From Amycolatopsis orientalis DSM 40040 = KCTC 9412 (lineage in GTDB: Bacteria > Actinomycetota > Actinomycetes > Mycobacteriales > Pseudonocardiaceae), in the NCBI RefSeq assembly GCF_000478275.1, contig NZ_ASJB01000081.1, positions 1-51,292 of the forward strand: 51,292 nt of DNA, read 5' to 3'. Each line of letters opens with the position of its first letter. Position 1 is the stretch's first letter. A program made the translations under genes and the position numbers. The notes beneath the pieces are model-generated. The model was not told the DNA's origin, did not search any database, and saw nothing but the letters and a program-made list of their open reading frames with translations. This document shows positions 31,168 to 39,100 of the stretch, in pieces.

Positions 31168-32531
31168 CCACCACCCTCGCCGCCGCCTGGACCGGACACG
31201 ACACCCGCCTCATCGGCGCGACGGTGCTCGCCATCGCCGTGATCGTCGTCCTCATCACCAAGGCGAAACTGCATCCGTTCCTGGCCCTGATCCTCGGCTC
31301 GGGCGCGCTCGGGCTCGCCGGCGGCATGCCGGTGGACAAACTGATCAAGAGCTTCAGCTCCGGCGTCGGCTCCACCGTCGCCTCGGTCGGCGTGCTGATC
31401 GCGCTCGGCGCGATGCTCGGCAAGCTGCTCGCCGACTCCGGCGGCGCGGACCAGATCGTCGACACCATCCTGCGCCGCGCGGGCGACCGCACGCTGCCCT
31501 GGGCGATGGCGCTGGTCGCCGCGCTGATCGGGCTGCCGATGTTCTTCGAGATCGGCCTGGTCATGCTGATCCCGGTGATCCTGCTGGTCGCCAAGCGCAC
31601 CGGGAAACCGTTGCTGCTGCTGGGAATCCCCGCACTCGCCGGGCTTTCGGTGCTGCACGGCCTCGTCCCGCCGCACCCCGGCCCGCTCGCCGCGGCGGGC
31701 GCGCTGAACGCGAACGTCGGCCTCACCCTGGCCTTCGGTCTGCTCATCGCCATCCCGACGGTGATCATCGCCGGACCGCTGTTCGGCAGGCTGGCCGCGA
31801 AAATGGTCCCGGACGCCGTCGCGCCGGAACGGCTCGTCCCGGAATCGACTTCAGGGGACGGCCGCCGCCCCGGCTTCCTCGCGACACTCTCGACAGTGCT
31901 GCTGCCGGTCGTGCTGATGATGGGCAAGGCGCTCGCGGACATCCTGCTGGACAAGGAAAACCACCTCCGGCGCGTACTCGACTTCATCGGCGACCCGCTG
32001 GTGGCCCTGCTCGCCGCCGTCCTGCTCGGCATGATCACCCTCGGCCGCGCGGCGGGGTTCACCCGCGACAGGATGTCGTCCACCATCGGCGATTCCCTGC
32101 CGCCGATCGCGGGGATCCTGCTCATCGTCGGCGCGGGTGGCGGCTTCAAACAGACCCTCGTAGACGCCGGGGTCGGCAACGTCATCACCAGTCTCGCGAC
32201 CGGCGCGAATCTGTCGCCGCTACTGCTCGGCTGGCTGGTCGCGGTCGCGATCCGGCTCGCCACCGGTTCCGCGACGGTCGCGACCGTGTCCGCGGCAGGC
32301 ATCGTCGCCCCGCTCGCGGCGACCATGGATCCGTCCCACAGCGCGCTGCTGGTGCTGGCGATCGGTGCCGGGTCGCTGTTCTTCTCGCATGTCAACGACG
32401 CCGGTTTCTGGCTGGTGAAGGAGTACTTCGGGCTTTCGGTCGGGCAGACGCTGAAGAGCTGGTCGATCATGGAGACGGTCATCTCCGTGGTCGCGATCGC
32501 GCTGATCCTGCCGCTGGGCGCCCTTCTATAG
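31164..32531 (+). CDS. gntP: Gluconate permease (GntP family)
   Basis: A 455-residue polytopic transporter with about 12-14 helices. GntP marks include LHGLVPPHPGPLAAAGALNAN, LPMFFEIGLVMLIPVI, IVGAGGGFKQTLVDAGVG and SHVNDAGFWLVKEYFGLS. It imports gluconate by proton symport. The ATG overlaps the kinase stop (ATGA). The unit ends 12 nt before a perfect 55-nt palindrome. No other gene of gluconate use is in the window. Confidence 0.95.
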   Translation: MTTTLAAAWTGHDTRLIGATVLAIAVIVVLITKAKLHPFLALILGSGALGLAGGMPVDKLIKSFSSGVGSTVASVGVLIALGAMLGKLLADSGGADQIVDTILRRAGDRTLPWAMALVAALIGLPMFFEIGLVMLIPVILLVAKRTGKPLLLLGIPALAGLSVLHGLVPPHPGPLAAAGALNANVGLTLAFGLLIAIPTVIIAGPLFGRLAAKMVPDAVAPERLVPESTSGDGRRPGFLATLSTVLLPVVLMMGKALADILLDKENHLRRVLDFIGDPLVALLAAVLLGMITLGRAAGFTRDRMSSTIGDSLPPIAGILLIVGAGGGFKQTLVDAGVGNVITSLATGANLSPLLLGWLVAVAIRLATGSATVATVSAAGIVAPLAATMDPSHSALLVLAIGAGSLFFSHVNDAGFWLVKEYFGLSVGQTLKSWSIMETVISVVAIALILPLGALL

Positions 32532-32542
32532 CCGAAGCCCCT

Positions 32543-32597
32543 GCGCGTGAAGGCCCCCTTCCCTCGGCTGAGCCGAGGGAAGGGGGCCTTCACGCGC
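32543..32597. terminator. Perfect 55-nt palindrome after the gluconate operon
   Basis: Arms of 27 nt, GCGCGTGAAGGCCCCCTTCC... and its exact complement, surround a single central G (32570). The sequence is the same as at 40559-40613 except for one compensated pair. It separates the permease stop from the ArsR promoter. No T-tract follows. Confidence 0.8.
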
Positions 32598-32613
32598 TTC
32601 AGGGAACTCCCGG

Positions 32614-32643
32614 TTGACATGTGACCTTTTGGTCACCTATTCT
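32614..32643 (+). promoter_or_regulatory. ArsR-type promoter with operator in the spacer; leaderless start predicted
   Basis: TTGACA (32614-32619), an 18-nt spacer and TATTCT (32638-32643) form a good -35/-10 pair. The spacer holds the perfect inverted repeat GTGACC-TTTT-GGTCAC (32621-32636). The expected transcription start is at or near 32650, the first base of the GTG start codon, so the mRNA would have no leader. Confidence 0.75.
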
Positions 32644-32649
32644 TTCGAC

Positions 32650-32976
32650 GTGCCCGACGACGACCTGGTTTTCAAGGCCCTGGCGGATCCGACCCGCAGG
32701 TTCCTGCTCGACCAGCTGTTCGCGCGTGACGGCCGCACGCTGACCGAACTCGAGTCCGAAGTGGACATGAGCCGGTTCGGTGTGATGAAGCACTTGAAAC
32801 TGCTCGAAGAAGCCGGACTTGTCGTCACGCGCAAGGAAGGCCGGGAGAAGAAGCATTTCCTCAACCCGGTACCGATCCGGCAGATCCACGACAGGTGGAT
32901 CGACAAGTTCACCGAGCGCAACGTGACCGCGTTGCTCGACCTCAAAGCCGAACTCGAGAACGAGGAGCCCTCATGA
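32650..32976 (+). CDS. ArsR-family winged-helix repressor
   Basis: A 108-residue regulator of the ArsR subgroup that is paired with SRPBCC proteins. It has FKALADPTRRFLLDQLFARDG, then the helix-turn-helix LTELESEVDMSRFGVMKHLKLLEEAGLV and the wing VTRKEGREKKHFLNP. No metal-binding Cys pairs are present, so this is not a classical arsenic sensor. GTG 32650 fits the family start and the predicted leaderless transcript. It overlaps the next gene by 4 nt. Autorepression through the palindrome at 32621-32636 is likely. Confidence 0.9.
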   Translation: MPDDDLVFKALADPTRRFLLDQLFARDGRTLTELESEVDMSRFGVMKHLKLLEEAGLVVTRKEGREKKHFLNPVPIRQIHDRWIDKFTERNVTALLDLKAELENEEPS

Positions 32977-33482
32977 CCGACACCCAGGTCTACCGCGTCT
33001 ACATCAAGGCCACCCCGGAGAAGATCTGGGACGCCATCACGAAACCCGAGTGGTCGCAGAAGTACGGCTACTCCGGCTTGGTCGACTTCGACCTGAGGCC
33101 GGGCGGCAAGTTCGCCACCCACCCCACGCCGGACTACGTCCAAGCAGGGTTCACCAGCGACCTGGCCGACGGCGAGGTCCTGGAGGTCGACCCACCGCGC
33201 AAGTTGGTCATCACCTGGAAACTGCACATGGACTCCGCCTTCGACAAGGAGCCGTACACCAAGCTCACCTACGAGATCGAAGAGACGAAGACCGCGGGCA
33301 CCCGGCTGACCGTCACCCACGACGTCACCGGCGCGCCGTGGACGGCCGCCCTGGTCAACGGCTCGCAGGAGGACATCACCGCCGGGCCGGGCGAGAACGC
33401 CGGTGGCGGCTGGGCATGGATCCTGTCGGACCTCAAGTCGCTGCTGGAGACGGACGCCCCGCTCGTCCCCGCCGCCTCCTGA
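32973..33482 (+). CDS. SRPBCC / AHSA1-domain protein
   Basis: A 169-residue START-like protein of the activator of Hsp90 ATPase homologue group. The opening VYRVYIKATPEKIWDAITKP, the middle VLEVDPPRKLVITW and the C-terminal helix GWAWILSDLKSLLE are standard. The fold makes a hydrophobic cavity, but ligands of ArsR-linked members are unknown. The ATG overlaps the ArsR stop (ATGA), so the two form one coupled unit. It ends 8 nt before a nested palindrome shared with the convergent kinase gene. Confidence 0.9.
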   Translation: MTDTQVYRVYIKATPEKIWDAITKPEWSQKYGYSGLVDFDLRPGGKFATHPTPDYVQAGFTSDLADGEVLEVDPPRKLVITWKLHMDSAFDKEPYTKLTYEIEETKTAGTRLTVTHDVTGAPWTAALVNGSQEDITAGPGENAGGGWAWILSDLKSLLETDAPLVPAAS

Positions 33483-33489
33483 GCCGGGA

Positions 33490-33570
33490 GCTGAAGGGCC
33501 CTTTCCCCGCATAAGACGCGACGAAAGGGCCCTTCACCGCATCGCAGCGGTGAAGGGCCCCTTCAGCCCT
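33490..33570. terminator. Three-unit GAAGGGCCC palindrome between convergent genes
   Basis: GCTGAAGGGCCC at the left can pair with GGGCCCCTTCAGC at the right; alternatively GAAGGGCCCTTT pairs with AAAGGGCCCTTC in the middle, and CCCTTCACCGC with GCGGTGAAGGG. The architecture matches the element at 9576-9660. It sits between the SRPBCC and kinase genes, which converge. Confidence 0.75.
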
Positions 33571-33572
33571 CC

Positions 33573-34565
33573 CTAGACCCGTCTGGTGGCGGCCTTCAGT
33601 GCGGCCTTCGCGGTGTCGGGGGCACCGATGGTGTCCAGGCCGAACAACGCCGCGCCGACCACGGGGGCGACGTCGACGACGCGGATCGCGGCACGCGGCG
33701 CCACCTTCAGACACCGTCGCTCGATCTCCGCGATCACCTGCGCGCCGACCCCGGTCAGCACTCCCCCGCCGAGGATGACCTCGGGCGCCTCCTCGGTCAG
33801 TTCGAGCCGTCGCAGGATGACCGCGACCAGCACGGCCACCTCCTCGACGAACCGGCCGACCACGTCCTGCGCCACCTCGTCGCCGCCCGCCGCGACGGCG
33901 AACAGCAGCGGGCACAGGCCGTGGATCGCGTCGGAGTGCAGCTCCTCGAAATGCAGGCGCTGCACCACTTCCAGCACCGACGACGCCTGGAAATGCGCGG
34001 CGACGGCGGTCCGCAGCGCGGTACCGGGCCCACGGCCGTCCTCGGCGCGGACGGCCCACCACAGCGCCTCCTCGCCCAGCCGGTAGCCCCCGCCCCAGTC
34101 GCCGGAGATCTTGCCCAGCGCGGGAAACCGGTGCTCCCGGCCGTCGGCGCTGACGCCGGCGCCGTTGATCCCGGCGCCGCACACCACCGCCACCCCGGTC
34201 CCGTCGGAACTGCCCGCACGCAGCAGCGCGAGCGTGTCGTTTCCGACGATCAGCGTTTCGCTCCAGCCGCGCGCGGCCAGCGCCGCGTGCAGGATCGCTT
34301 CCTCCTGCGGGAAATCCAGCCCCGCGAGATAGGCCGACGTATGCGCCGCGAACGGTCGTTCGTCGGGAAGCCCTGCCCCGCGAAGGGCCTCCAGGACCAG
34401 CTCCTCCAGTGCGCGGACGCTGGCGTCGACGCCGATGTTCTGCGGGGACGCGCCCGGTCCCCGCGACCGTCCGAGCACCCGCCCGTCCCGCGAGACGATC
34501 AGGACGTCGGTCTTGCTGTTGCCACCGTCGATCGCGACGACGACGTCCCGTGAGCCGGCCGTCAT
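33573..34565 (-). CDS. BadF/BadG-type sugar kinase (N-acetylglucosamine kinase-like)
   Basis: A 330-residue kinase of the ASKHA fold. Phosphate motif 1 is AIDGGNSKTDVL, phosphate motif 2 is VVCGAGINGAGV, and SGDWGGGYRLGEEAL and the late ILGGGVLTGVG motifs complete the nucleotide site. Related enzymes phosphorylate N-acetylglucosamine or glucosamine. It is the last gene of the sugar operon and overlaps the GH4 gene by 4 nt, so it probably phosphorylates the imported sugar or a product of its hydrolysis. The true substrate is not visible from sequence. Confidence 0.85.
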   Translation of the reverse strand: MTAGSRDVVVAIDGGNSKTDVLIVSRDGRVLGRSRGPGASPQNIGVDASVRALEELVLEALRGAGLPDERPFAAHTSAYLAGLDFPQEEAILHAALAARGWSETLIVGNDTLALLRAGSSDGTGVAVVCGAGINGAGVSADGREHRFPALGKISGDWGGGYRLGEEALWWAVRAEDGRGPGTALRTAVAAHFQASSVLEVVQRLHFEELHSDAIHGLCPLLFAVAAGGDEVAQDVVGRFVEEVAVLVAVILRRLELTEEAPEVILGGGVLTGVGAQVIAEIERRCLKVAPRAAIRVVDVAPVVGAALFGLDTIGAPDTAKAALKAATRRV

Positions 34566-35827
34566 GCCCCCGCCCACGGCAGGAACTGGCGGTTGACCCG
34601 CACCAGCTCGTCCGCGAGCTGATCCGCCTTGGCGTACTGGCCGACCAGCGGATGCGCGAGCAGCGCGTCGGCCACCCGGTCCCGGCCGCCCTTGATCGCC
34701 GCCTCCAGCGCGAGGTGCTCGTAGGCGGTCACCCCGGCGATGAGCCCGGCGAACCGCTGCTCCACCGGCTCCTGCGCGATCGGCCTCGGCCCCTTACCGT
34801 CCACAAGGGACGGAACCTCGATGACGGCGTCGTCCGGCAGGAAGTCGAAAGTGCCTTCGTTGCGGACGTTGACGACGTGCTCTTCGGCGGGGCCGCCCGA
34901 GGTCAGCGCGTGCACGAGCTGCACCGCGGCCTCGGAATAGTAGGCACCGCCCCGTTTCTCCAGCTGCTCCGGTTTGGTCACCACCTCCGGGTCGAGGTAC
35001 ACCTTGAGCAGTTCCTCTTCGACGTCGCTGACGACGTCCGCGCGCGGCCGCTCGGTGCGCTGCTTCGCGACCTGCTCGTCGTGCCCGTAGTAGTACTTCA
35101 GGTAGTACGACGGCACGACGTTCATCCGCCGCATCCATTCGACCGGCGCGGTGACGTGCTCGCCGAGGAATTCCGCGTGCTCCGCCAGCAGTTCCGGCAA
35201 CCGGTCCTCGCCGTTGACGAGCACCTTTCGTTCCCAGCTCAGGTGGTTGAGCCCGGTGTGCACGAGCTTGACGTCGTCGGTCCCGGCGCCGAGCAGATGC
35301 GCGAACGTCCGCTGGAGATGGATGGCGACGTTGCACAGCCCGACCGCGCGGTGCCCCTCGTTCAGCAGCGCCCGGGTGACGATGCCGACGGGGTTGGTGA
35401 AGTTGACGATCCAGGTGTCGTCCCCGGCGATCTTCCGGACCCTGTCGGCGATGTCGAGTACCACCGGCACGGTGCGCAGCGCCTTCGCGAGGCCGCCCGC
35501 GCCCGTCGTCTCCTGCCCGACACAGCCGCAGACGTGCGGGAAGGTCTCGTCCCCGCGCCGCGCGCGCTGCCCGCCGACCCGCAACTGGATCAGCACCGCC
35601 GACGCGCCCTCGACACCCTCTTCGAGATTCGACGTGGTGCGGACCCGCGCCGGATGCCCGGCGTGGCTCAGCAACCGGTTGCTGAAGTCACCGACCGCCT
35701 CCACCCGGTAGGCGTCCGGATCGATCAGCACGATCTCGTCGACGTCCAAAGTGGACCGTCGTCCGGCGATCCCGTCGATCAGCTCGGGCGTGTAAGTGGA
35801 TCCTCCACCGACGACTGCCAGTTTCAT
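34562..35827 (-). CDS. GH4 family 6-phospho-beta-glucosidase
   Basis: A 421-residue GH4 enzyme. GH4 hydrolases use NAD and a divalent metal in a redox-elimination mechanism. Seen are the NAD site VVGGGSTYTPELIDGI, the FTNPVGIVTRAL loop, the metal Cys and following residues in GLCNVAIHLQ, the HTGLNHLSW motif carrying the metal His, and the catalytic Tyr region YYLKYYYGHDE. Residue patterns match the 6-phospho-beta-glucosidase (CelF/BglT-like) branch. It lies between the ABC permease and kinase genes with ATGA overlaps at both ends. Confidence 0.92.
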   Translation of the reverse strand: MKLAVVGGGSTYTPELIDGIAGRRSTLDVDEIVLIDPDAYRVEAVGDFSNRLLSHAGHPARVRTTSNLEEGVEGASAVLIQLRVGGQRARRGDETFPHVCGCVGQETTGAGGLAKALRTVPVVLDIADRVRKIAGDDTWIVNFTNPVGIVTRALLNEGHRAVGLCNVAIHLQRTFAHLLGAGTDDVKLVHTGLNHLSWERKVLVNGEDRLPELLAEHAEFLGEHVTAPVEWMRRMNVVPSYYLKYYYGHDEQVAKQRTERPRADVVSDVEEELLKVYLDPEVVTKPEQLEKRGGAYYSEAAVQLVHALTSGGPAEEHVVNVRNEGTFDFLPDDAVIEVPSLVDGKGPRPIAQEPVEQRFAGLIAGVTAYEHLALEAAIKGGRDRVADALLAHPLVGQYAKADQLADELVRVNRQFLPWAGA

Positions 35828-36717
35828 CCCTTGACCCCTGTGAATGTGATGCCCTTGACGAAGGACTTCTGCGCGAACACGAACAGCACGATCACCGGCA
35901 GCATGATCAGCGCGGTGGCGGCCATGGTGAGGTTCCATTCCACATGGTGCATCCCGCGGAACGACGCGATCGCCAGCGAAAGCGGCCAGCTGTCGCGGGT
36001 CTCACCGGTGTAGAGCAGCGGACCGAAGTAGTCGTTCCAGGTGAACAGGAAGCAGAACATCGCGGTGGCCGCGATCCCCGGCTTCGCCATCGGGATCAGC
36101 ACCTTGAGCATCGCCTGGAACTCGTTGCAGCCGTCGATCTTCGCCGCTTCGAGATAGTCCTTCGGAATGGTGAGGAAGAACTGCCGCAGCAGGAAGATCG
36201 AGAAGGCGTCGAAGAAGAAGTACGGCACGATCAGCGGGACCAGGGTCCCGGTGAACCCGAGCCGCACCCACAGGTCGTACAACGGCACGACGGTGACCTG
36301 CGGCGGCAGCATCATCGCGGCCACGGTGAGCATGAAGAACAGGTTCTGCCCGCGGAACTTCAGCTTCGAAAGCGCGTACGCCGCCGGGATCGCCGAGATG
36401 AGCGCCCCGAGGGTGGCCAGCGTCGAATACAGCATGCTGTTGCCGAAGTACTGCAGCAGCGGCGCCTTTTCGAACACCTCGATGAAGTTCTCGAAGTGCC
36501 ATTCCTTCGGCCAGAAGTTCGACGAAAGCGCCTGGTCGCTGGACATCACCGCGGTGAGGAACACGAACAGGATGGGCAGCATGAAGATCACGCCCATCGC
36601 GATGCCCACGCTGTGCGTCGCGATCCAGTACAGCTTCTTGTCCCATTGGCGCCGCACCCGCACCTTCGGCGGTTCGGACGCCGGCGCGGTGTGCCGGGGC
36701 TCGGCCAGGGTGGTCAT
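35824..36717 (-). CDS. Carbohydrate ABC transporter permease (MalG type)
   Basis: A 297-residue membrane protein with six helices. The binding-protein-dependent transport motif is EAAKIDGCNEFQAMLKVLIP at about residues 195-214, the docking site for the ATPase. It pairs with the MalF-type permease encoded just upstream, overlapping by 4 nt (ATGA). No ATPase gene is in the operon; actinomycete sugar importers often share a distant MsiK-type ATPase. It overlaps the GH4 start by 4 nt, so transport and hydrolysis are translationally linked. Confidence 0.93.
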   Translation of the reverse strand: MTTLAEPRHTAPASEPPKVRVRRQWDKKLYWIATHSVGIAMGVIFMLPILFVFLTAVMSSDQALSSNFWPKEWHFENFIEVFEKAPLLQYFGNSMLYSTLATLGALISAIPAAYALSKLKFRGQNLFFMLTVAAMMLPPQVTVVPLYDLWVRLGFTGTLVPLIVPYFFFDAFSIFLLRQFFLTIPKDYLEAAKIDGCNEFQAMLKVLIPMAKPGIAATAMFCFLFTWNDYFGPLLYTGETRDSWPLSLAIASFRGMHHVEWNLTMAATALIMLPVIVLFVFAQKSFVKGITFTGVKG

Positions 36718-37703
36718 GCCCCCTCCTCCTGGTGCTGGGACTTGCGGAGCTGCCGCACGAGAATCCAGGTGAACCCGGCCGAGACGACGAACAGCAGGAC
36801 CGCCATCGCCGCCGCGTAACCCATGTTGAAGTACCGGAAACCCTGGACGTACAGCCAGACCGGATAGGTCAGCGTCGAGTTCTGTGGCGCACCGATGAAT
36901 CTCGTGTTGCCCGCGACGTCGGCCGCGCCCGCGGCCGCCGAACCCGCGACGATCGCCTGCGTGAAGAACTGCAGCGCGAAGATCATCGAGTTGACGACAC
37001 CGAACAGCAGCACCGGCGAGATCGACGGGAGCGTGACGTGCCAGAACCGGCGGACCGGACCGGCGCCGTCGAGCTGGGCGGCTTCGTACTGTTCCTGCGG
37101 CACGTCGAGCAGCGCCGCCAGGATGATGATCATCAGCTCGCCCGAACCCCACATCACCAGCAGGGTCAGCGCGGGCTTCGACATCGCCGGGTCGTTGAAC
37201 CACAGCCCGCCGTCGATGCCGACCGTCCGCAGGAAAGCGTTGACCGGGCCGTATTCCGGGTTGAACAGGAACACGAACGCCAGGGTCGCCGCGGCGGGCG
37301 GGGCCAGCGAGGGCAGGTAGCAGAGCGTCCGCACGAGGCCGACGCCCGATTTCAGCCGCGAGATGATCGACGCCACGCCGAGCGCGAACACGACCCGGCA
37401 GAAGGTCAGCACGATCACCAGCCACAGCGTGTTGTACGCGGCGGTGCCGACCAGTTGCTCACTGGTGAACATGCGGATGTAGTTGTCGAAGCCGATGAAC
37501 TCGGGCGCGTTGATCAGGTCGTAGCGGGTGAACGAGTAGTACACCGTGGCGATCAGCGGGTAACCGAAGAAGATCAGGAACCCGAGCATCGCCGGGGCGA
37601 TGAAGTAGAAGACCGTACGACGGCGGCGCGCCGCGTTCCCCTTCCGCGTCCGGGTGGACGCGGAAGGGGAGGCGACCGCCCTGGAATCCAGGGTCGATGT
37701 CAT
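36714..37703 (-). CDS. Carbohydrate ABC transporter permease (MalF type)
   Basis: A 329-residue protein with six predicted helices after a basic, Ser/Thr-rich N-terminus of about 30 residues. The EAA loop is present as EAAQLDGAGPVRRFWHVTLP. It forms the channel with the MalG-type partner and receives sugar from the lipoprotein encoded upstream, whose stop is at 37708, only 4 nt before this ATG. The stretch GSAAAGAADVAGNT is an unusual low-complexity loop between the last helices. Confidence 0.93.
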   Translation of the reverse strand: MTSTLDSRAVASPSASTRTRKGNAARRRRTVFYFIAPAMLGFLIFFGYPLIATVYYSFTRYDLINAPEFIGFDNYIRMFTSEQLVGTAAYNTLWLVIVLTFCRVVFALGVASIISRLKSGVGLVRTLCYLPSLAPPAAATLAFVFLFNPEYGPVNAFLRTVGIDGGLWFNDPAMSKPALTLLVMWGSGELMIIILAALLDVPQEQYEAAQLDGAGPVRRFWHVTLPSISPVLLFGVVNSMIFALQFFTQAIVAGSAAAGAADVAGNTRFIGAPQNSTLTYPVWLYVQGFRYFNMGYAAAMAVLLFVVSAGFTWILVRQLRKSQHQEEGA

Positions 37704-37707
37704 GCGA

Positions 37708-39090
37708 TCAGCCGCCGGCGCGTTTCTGGGCCAGTTCGTCGTTGATCTGCGCGTCGACCTGCTTCAGACCCGCGATCATGTCGGGAATGTTCCCGGCCTG
37801 CCACTTCTCCGCGAAGTCGTTGACGGCCTTGAGGTGCGCGTCACCGATCGGGGTCGACGGGTTCGGCAGCAGCTTCCCGCCGTTGTACAGGTCGAGGAAC
37901 GTCTTGAACTCCGGCGTGACCTCGAGCTTCGGGTCGGTCAGCGCGGCCTTGGTGCTCGGCACGTTCTTGAGCCCGTTGGAGAGTTCGACCAGCGTCGAGG
38001 TGTCCAGCGTGACCTGCTTGATCAGTTCCCAAGCCGCACCCGGGTTCTTGGCACCCTTGGGGATCGCGATGATCGTGCCTGTGGTGAACGCGCCGCCGTA
38101 GCGGTCCGGCTTGCTGTCGAGCACCGGCGGGGCCGCGGTGCCGAACTTCAGGGTGGGCGCCTGGTCCTTGATGAACGCGGTGCGGTACTCGCCGTCGATC
38201 ATCATCGCGAGTTTGCCGCGCTGGAAACCGTGGTCCGCCGAGTACTCTTCGCCGAGCCCGGCCTTGAACTGCTCGACCTTGGCGTGGCCGCCGTAGAAGT
38301 CGACGAGCTGCTTCTGGAAGTCGAACATCGCCTTCCACTCGGGGCTGTCGGCGAGGTGCGACTGGCCGTCCGGGCCGAGGTAGGTGGCGCCGAAGTTCGG
38401 GGCCCAGTACTGCGCGTAGTTGGCGTAGAACGGCATCGACGGCAGGAAGCCGGCGACCTTGATGGAGCCGTCCGGGTTGAACTCGGTCAGCTTCTTGGTG
38501 GCCTCGAACAGTTCCGAGGTCGTCTTCGGCGGCGACGTGATGCCCTTCGCCGCGAACATGTCCTTGTTGTAGTAGAAGCCGTAGACGTCGGCGAGCAGCG
38601 GCATGGCGCAGCGCTTGCCCTGGAACTCGGTGTAGCTGCGGACCGCGTCGGGGATCTGCGTCAGGTCGATCTTGTCGCGGTCGATGTAGGGCTTGAGATC
38701 CTGGAAGCTGCCGGTGGAGCACCACGCGCCGAGGTTGTCGGTGAAGAACGAGATCGCCACGTCCGGCGGGTTGCCACCGCGGATGGACTGGGTGATCTTG
38801 TCGTCGTCCTGCTGGCCTTCGTGCTTGATCTCGATGTTCGGGAACTTCGCCTTGAGCTTGTTGAGCCCGGCCGTGACCACGTTGTACTCGCGGTCGGTGA
38901 ACTTGCTGTAGACGGTCAGCGTGAGCTTCGCGTCCGCGGCGGGGGCGGCAGCCGCGTCACCCGAGCCGGAGTTCGGGCCGCTTGCGGCGCCCGAACAGGC
39001 GGACACCAGTGCGGCGACGGTGACCGCGCCGAGCACTATCGAGCCGCGCCAACGGCGGCCACTTCTCCGAACCTGGGTCGTGGAACTCAT
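37708..39090 (-). CDS. ABC sugar-binding lipoprotein
   Basis: A 460-residue extracellular solute-binding protein (family 1, MalE-like). Arg-rich N-terminus, hydrophobic core and lipobox LVSAC with lipidated Cys32; twin arginines occur (VRRSGRRWRG) but Sec export is more likely. The mature part shows LTVYSKFTDREYNVV, NPPDVAISFFTDN and DVYGFYYNKDMFA, with aromatic residues for stacking on sugar rings. AGGAGG lies 6 nt before ATG 39090. It starts 10 nt after the ROK regulator stop. The bound sugar is probably a beta-linked disaccharide, by analogy with the GH4 partner. Confidence 0.92.
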   Translation of the reverse strand: MSSTTQVRRSGRRWRGSIVLGAVTVAALVSACSGAASGPNSGSGDAAAAPAADAKLTLTVYSKFTDREYNVVTAGLNKLKAKFPNIEIKHEGQQDDDKITQSIRGGNPPDVAISFFTDNLGAWCSTGSFQDLKPYIDRDKIDLTQIPDAVRSYTEFQGKRCAMPLLADVYGFYYNKDMFAAKGITSPPKTTSELFEATKKLTEFNPDGSIKVAGFLPSMPFYANYAQYWAPNFGATYLGPDGQSHLADSPEWKAMFDFQKQLVDFYGGHAKVEQFKAGLGEEYSADHGFQRGKLAMMIDGEYRTAFIKDQAPTLKFGTAAPPVLDSKPDRYGGAFTTGTIIAIPKGAKNPGAAWELIKQVTLDTSTLVELSNGLKNVPSTKAALTDPKLEVTPEFKTFLDLYNGGKLLPNPSTPIGDAHLKAVNDFAEKWQAGNIPDMIAGLKQVDAQINDELAQKRAGG

Positions 39091-39100
39091 GACCCTCCTC

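Noticed and set aside
32650..32976. Arsenic or metal sensor role for the ArsR-type protein
   Set aside because: The protein has no metal-binding Cys pairs and its partner is an SRPBCC protein, not a metal pump.
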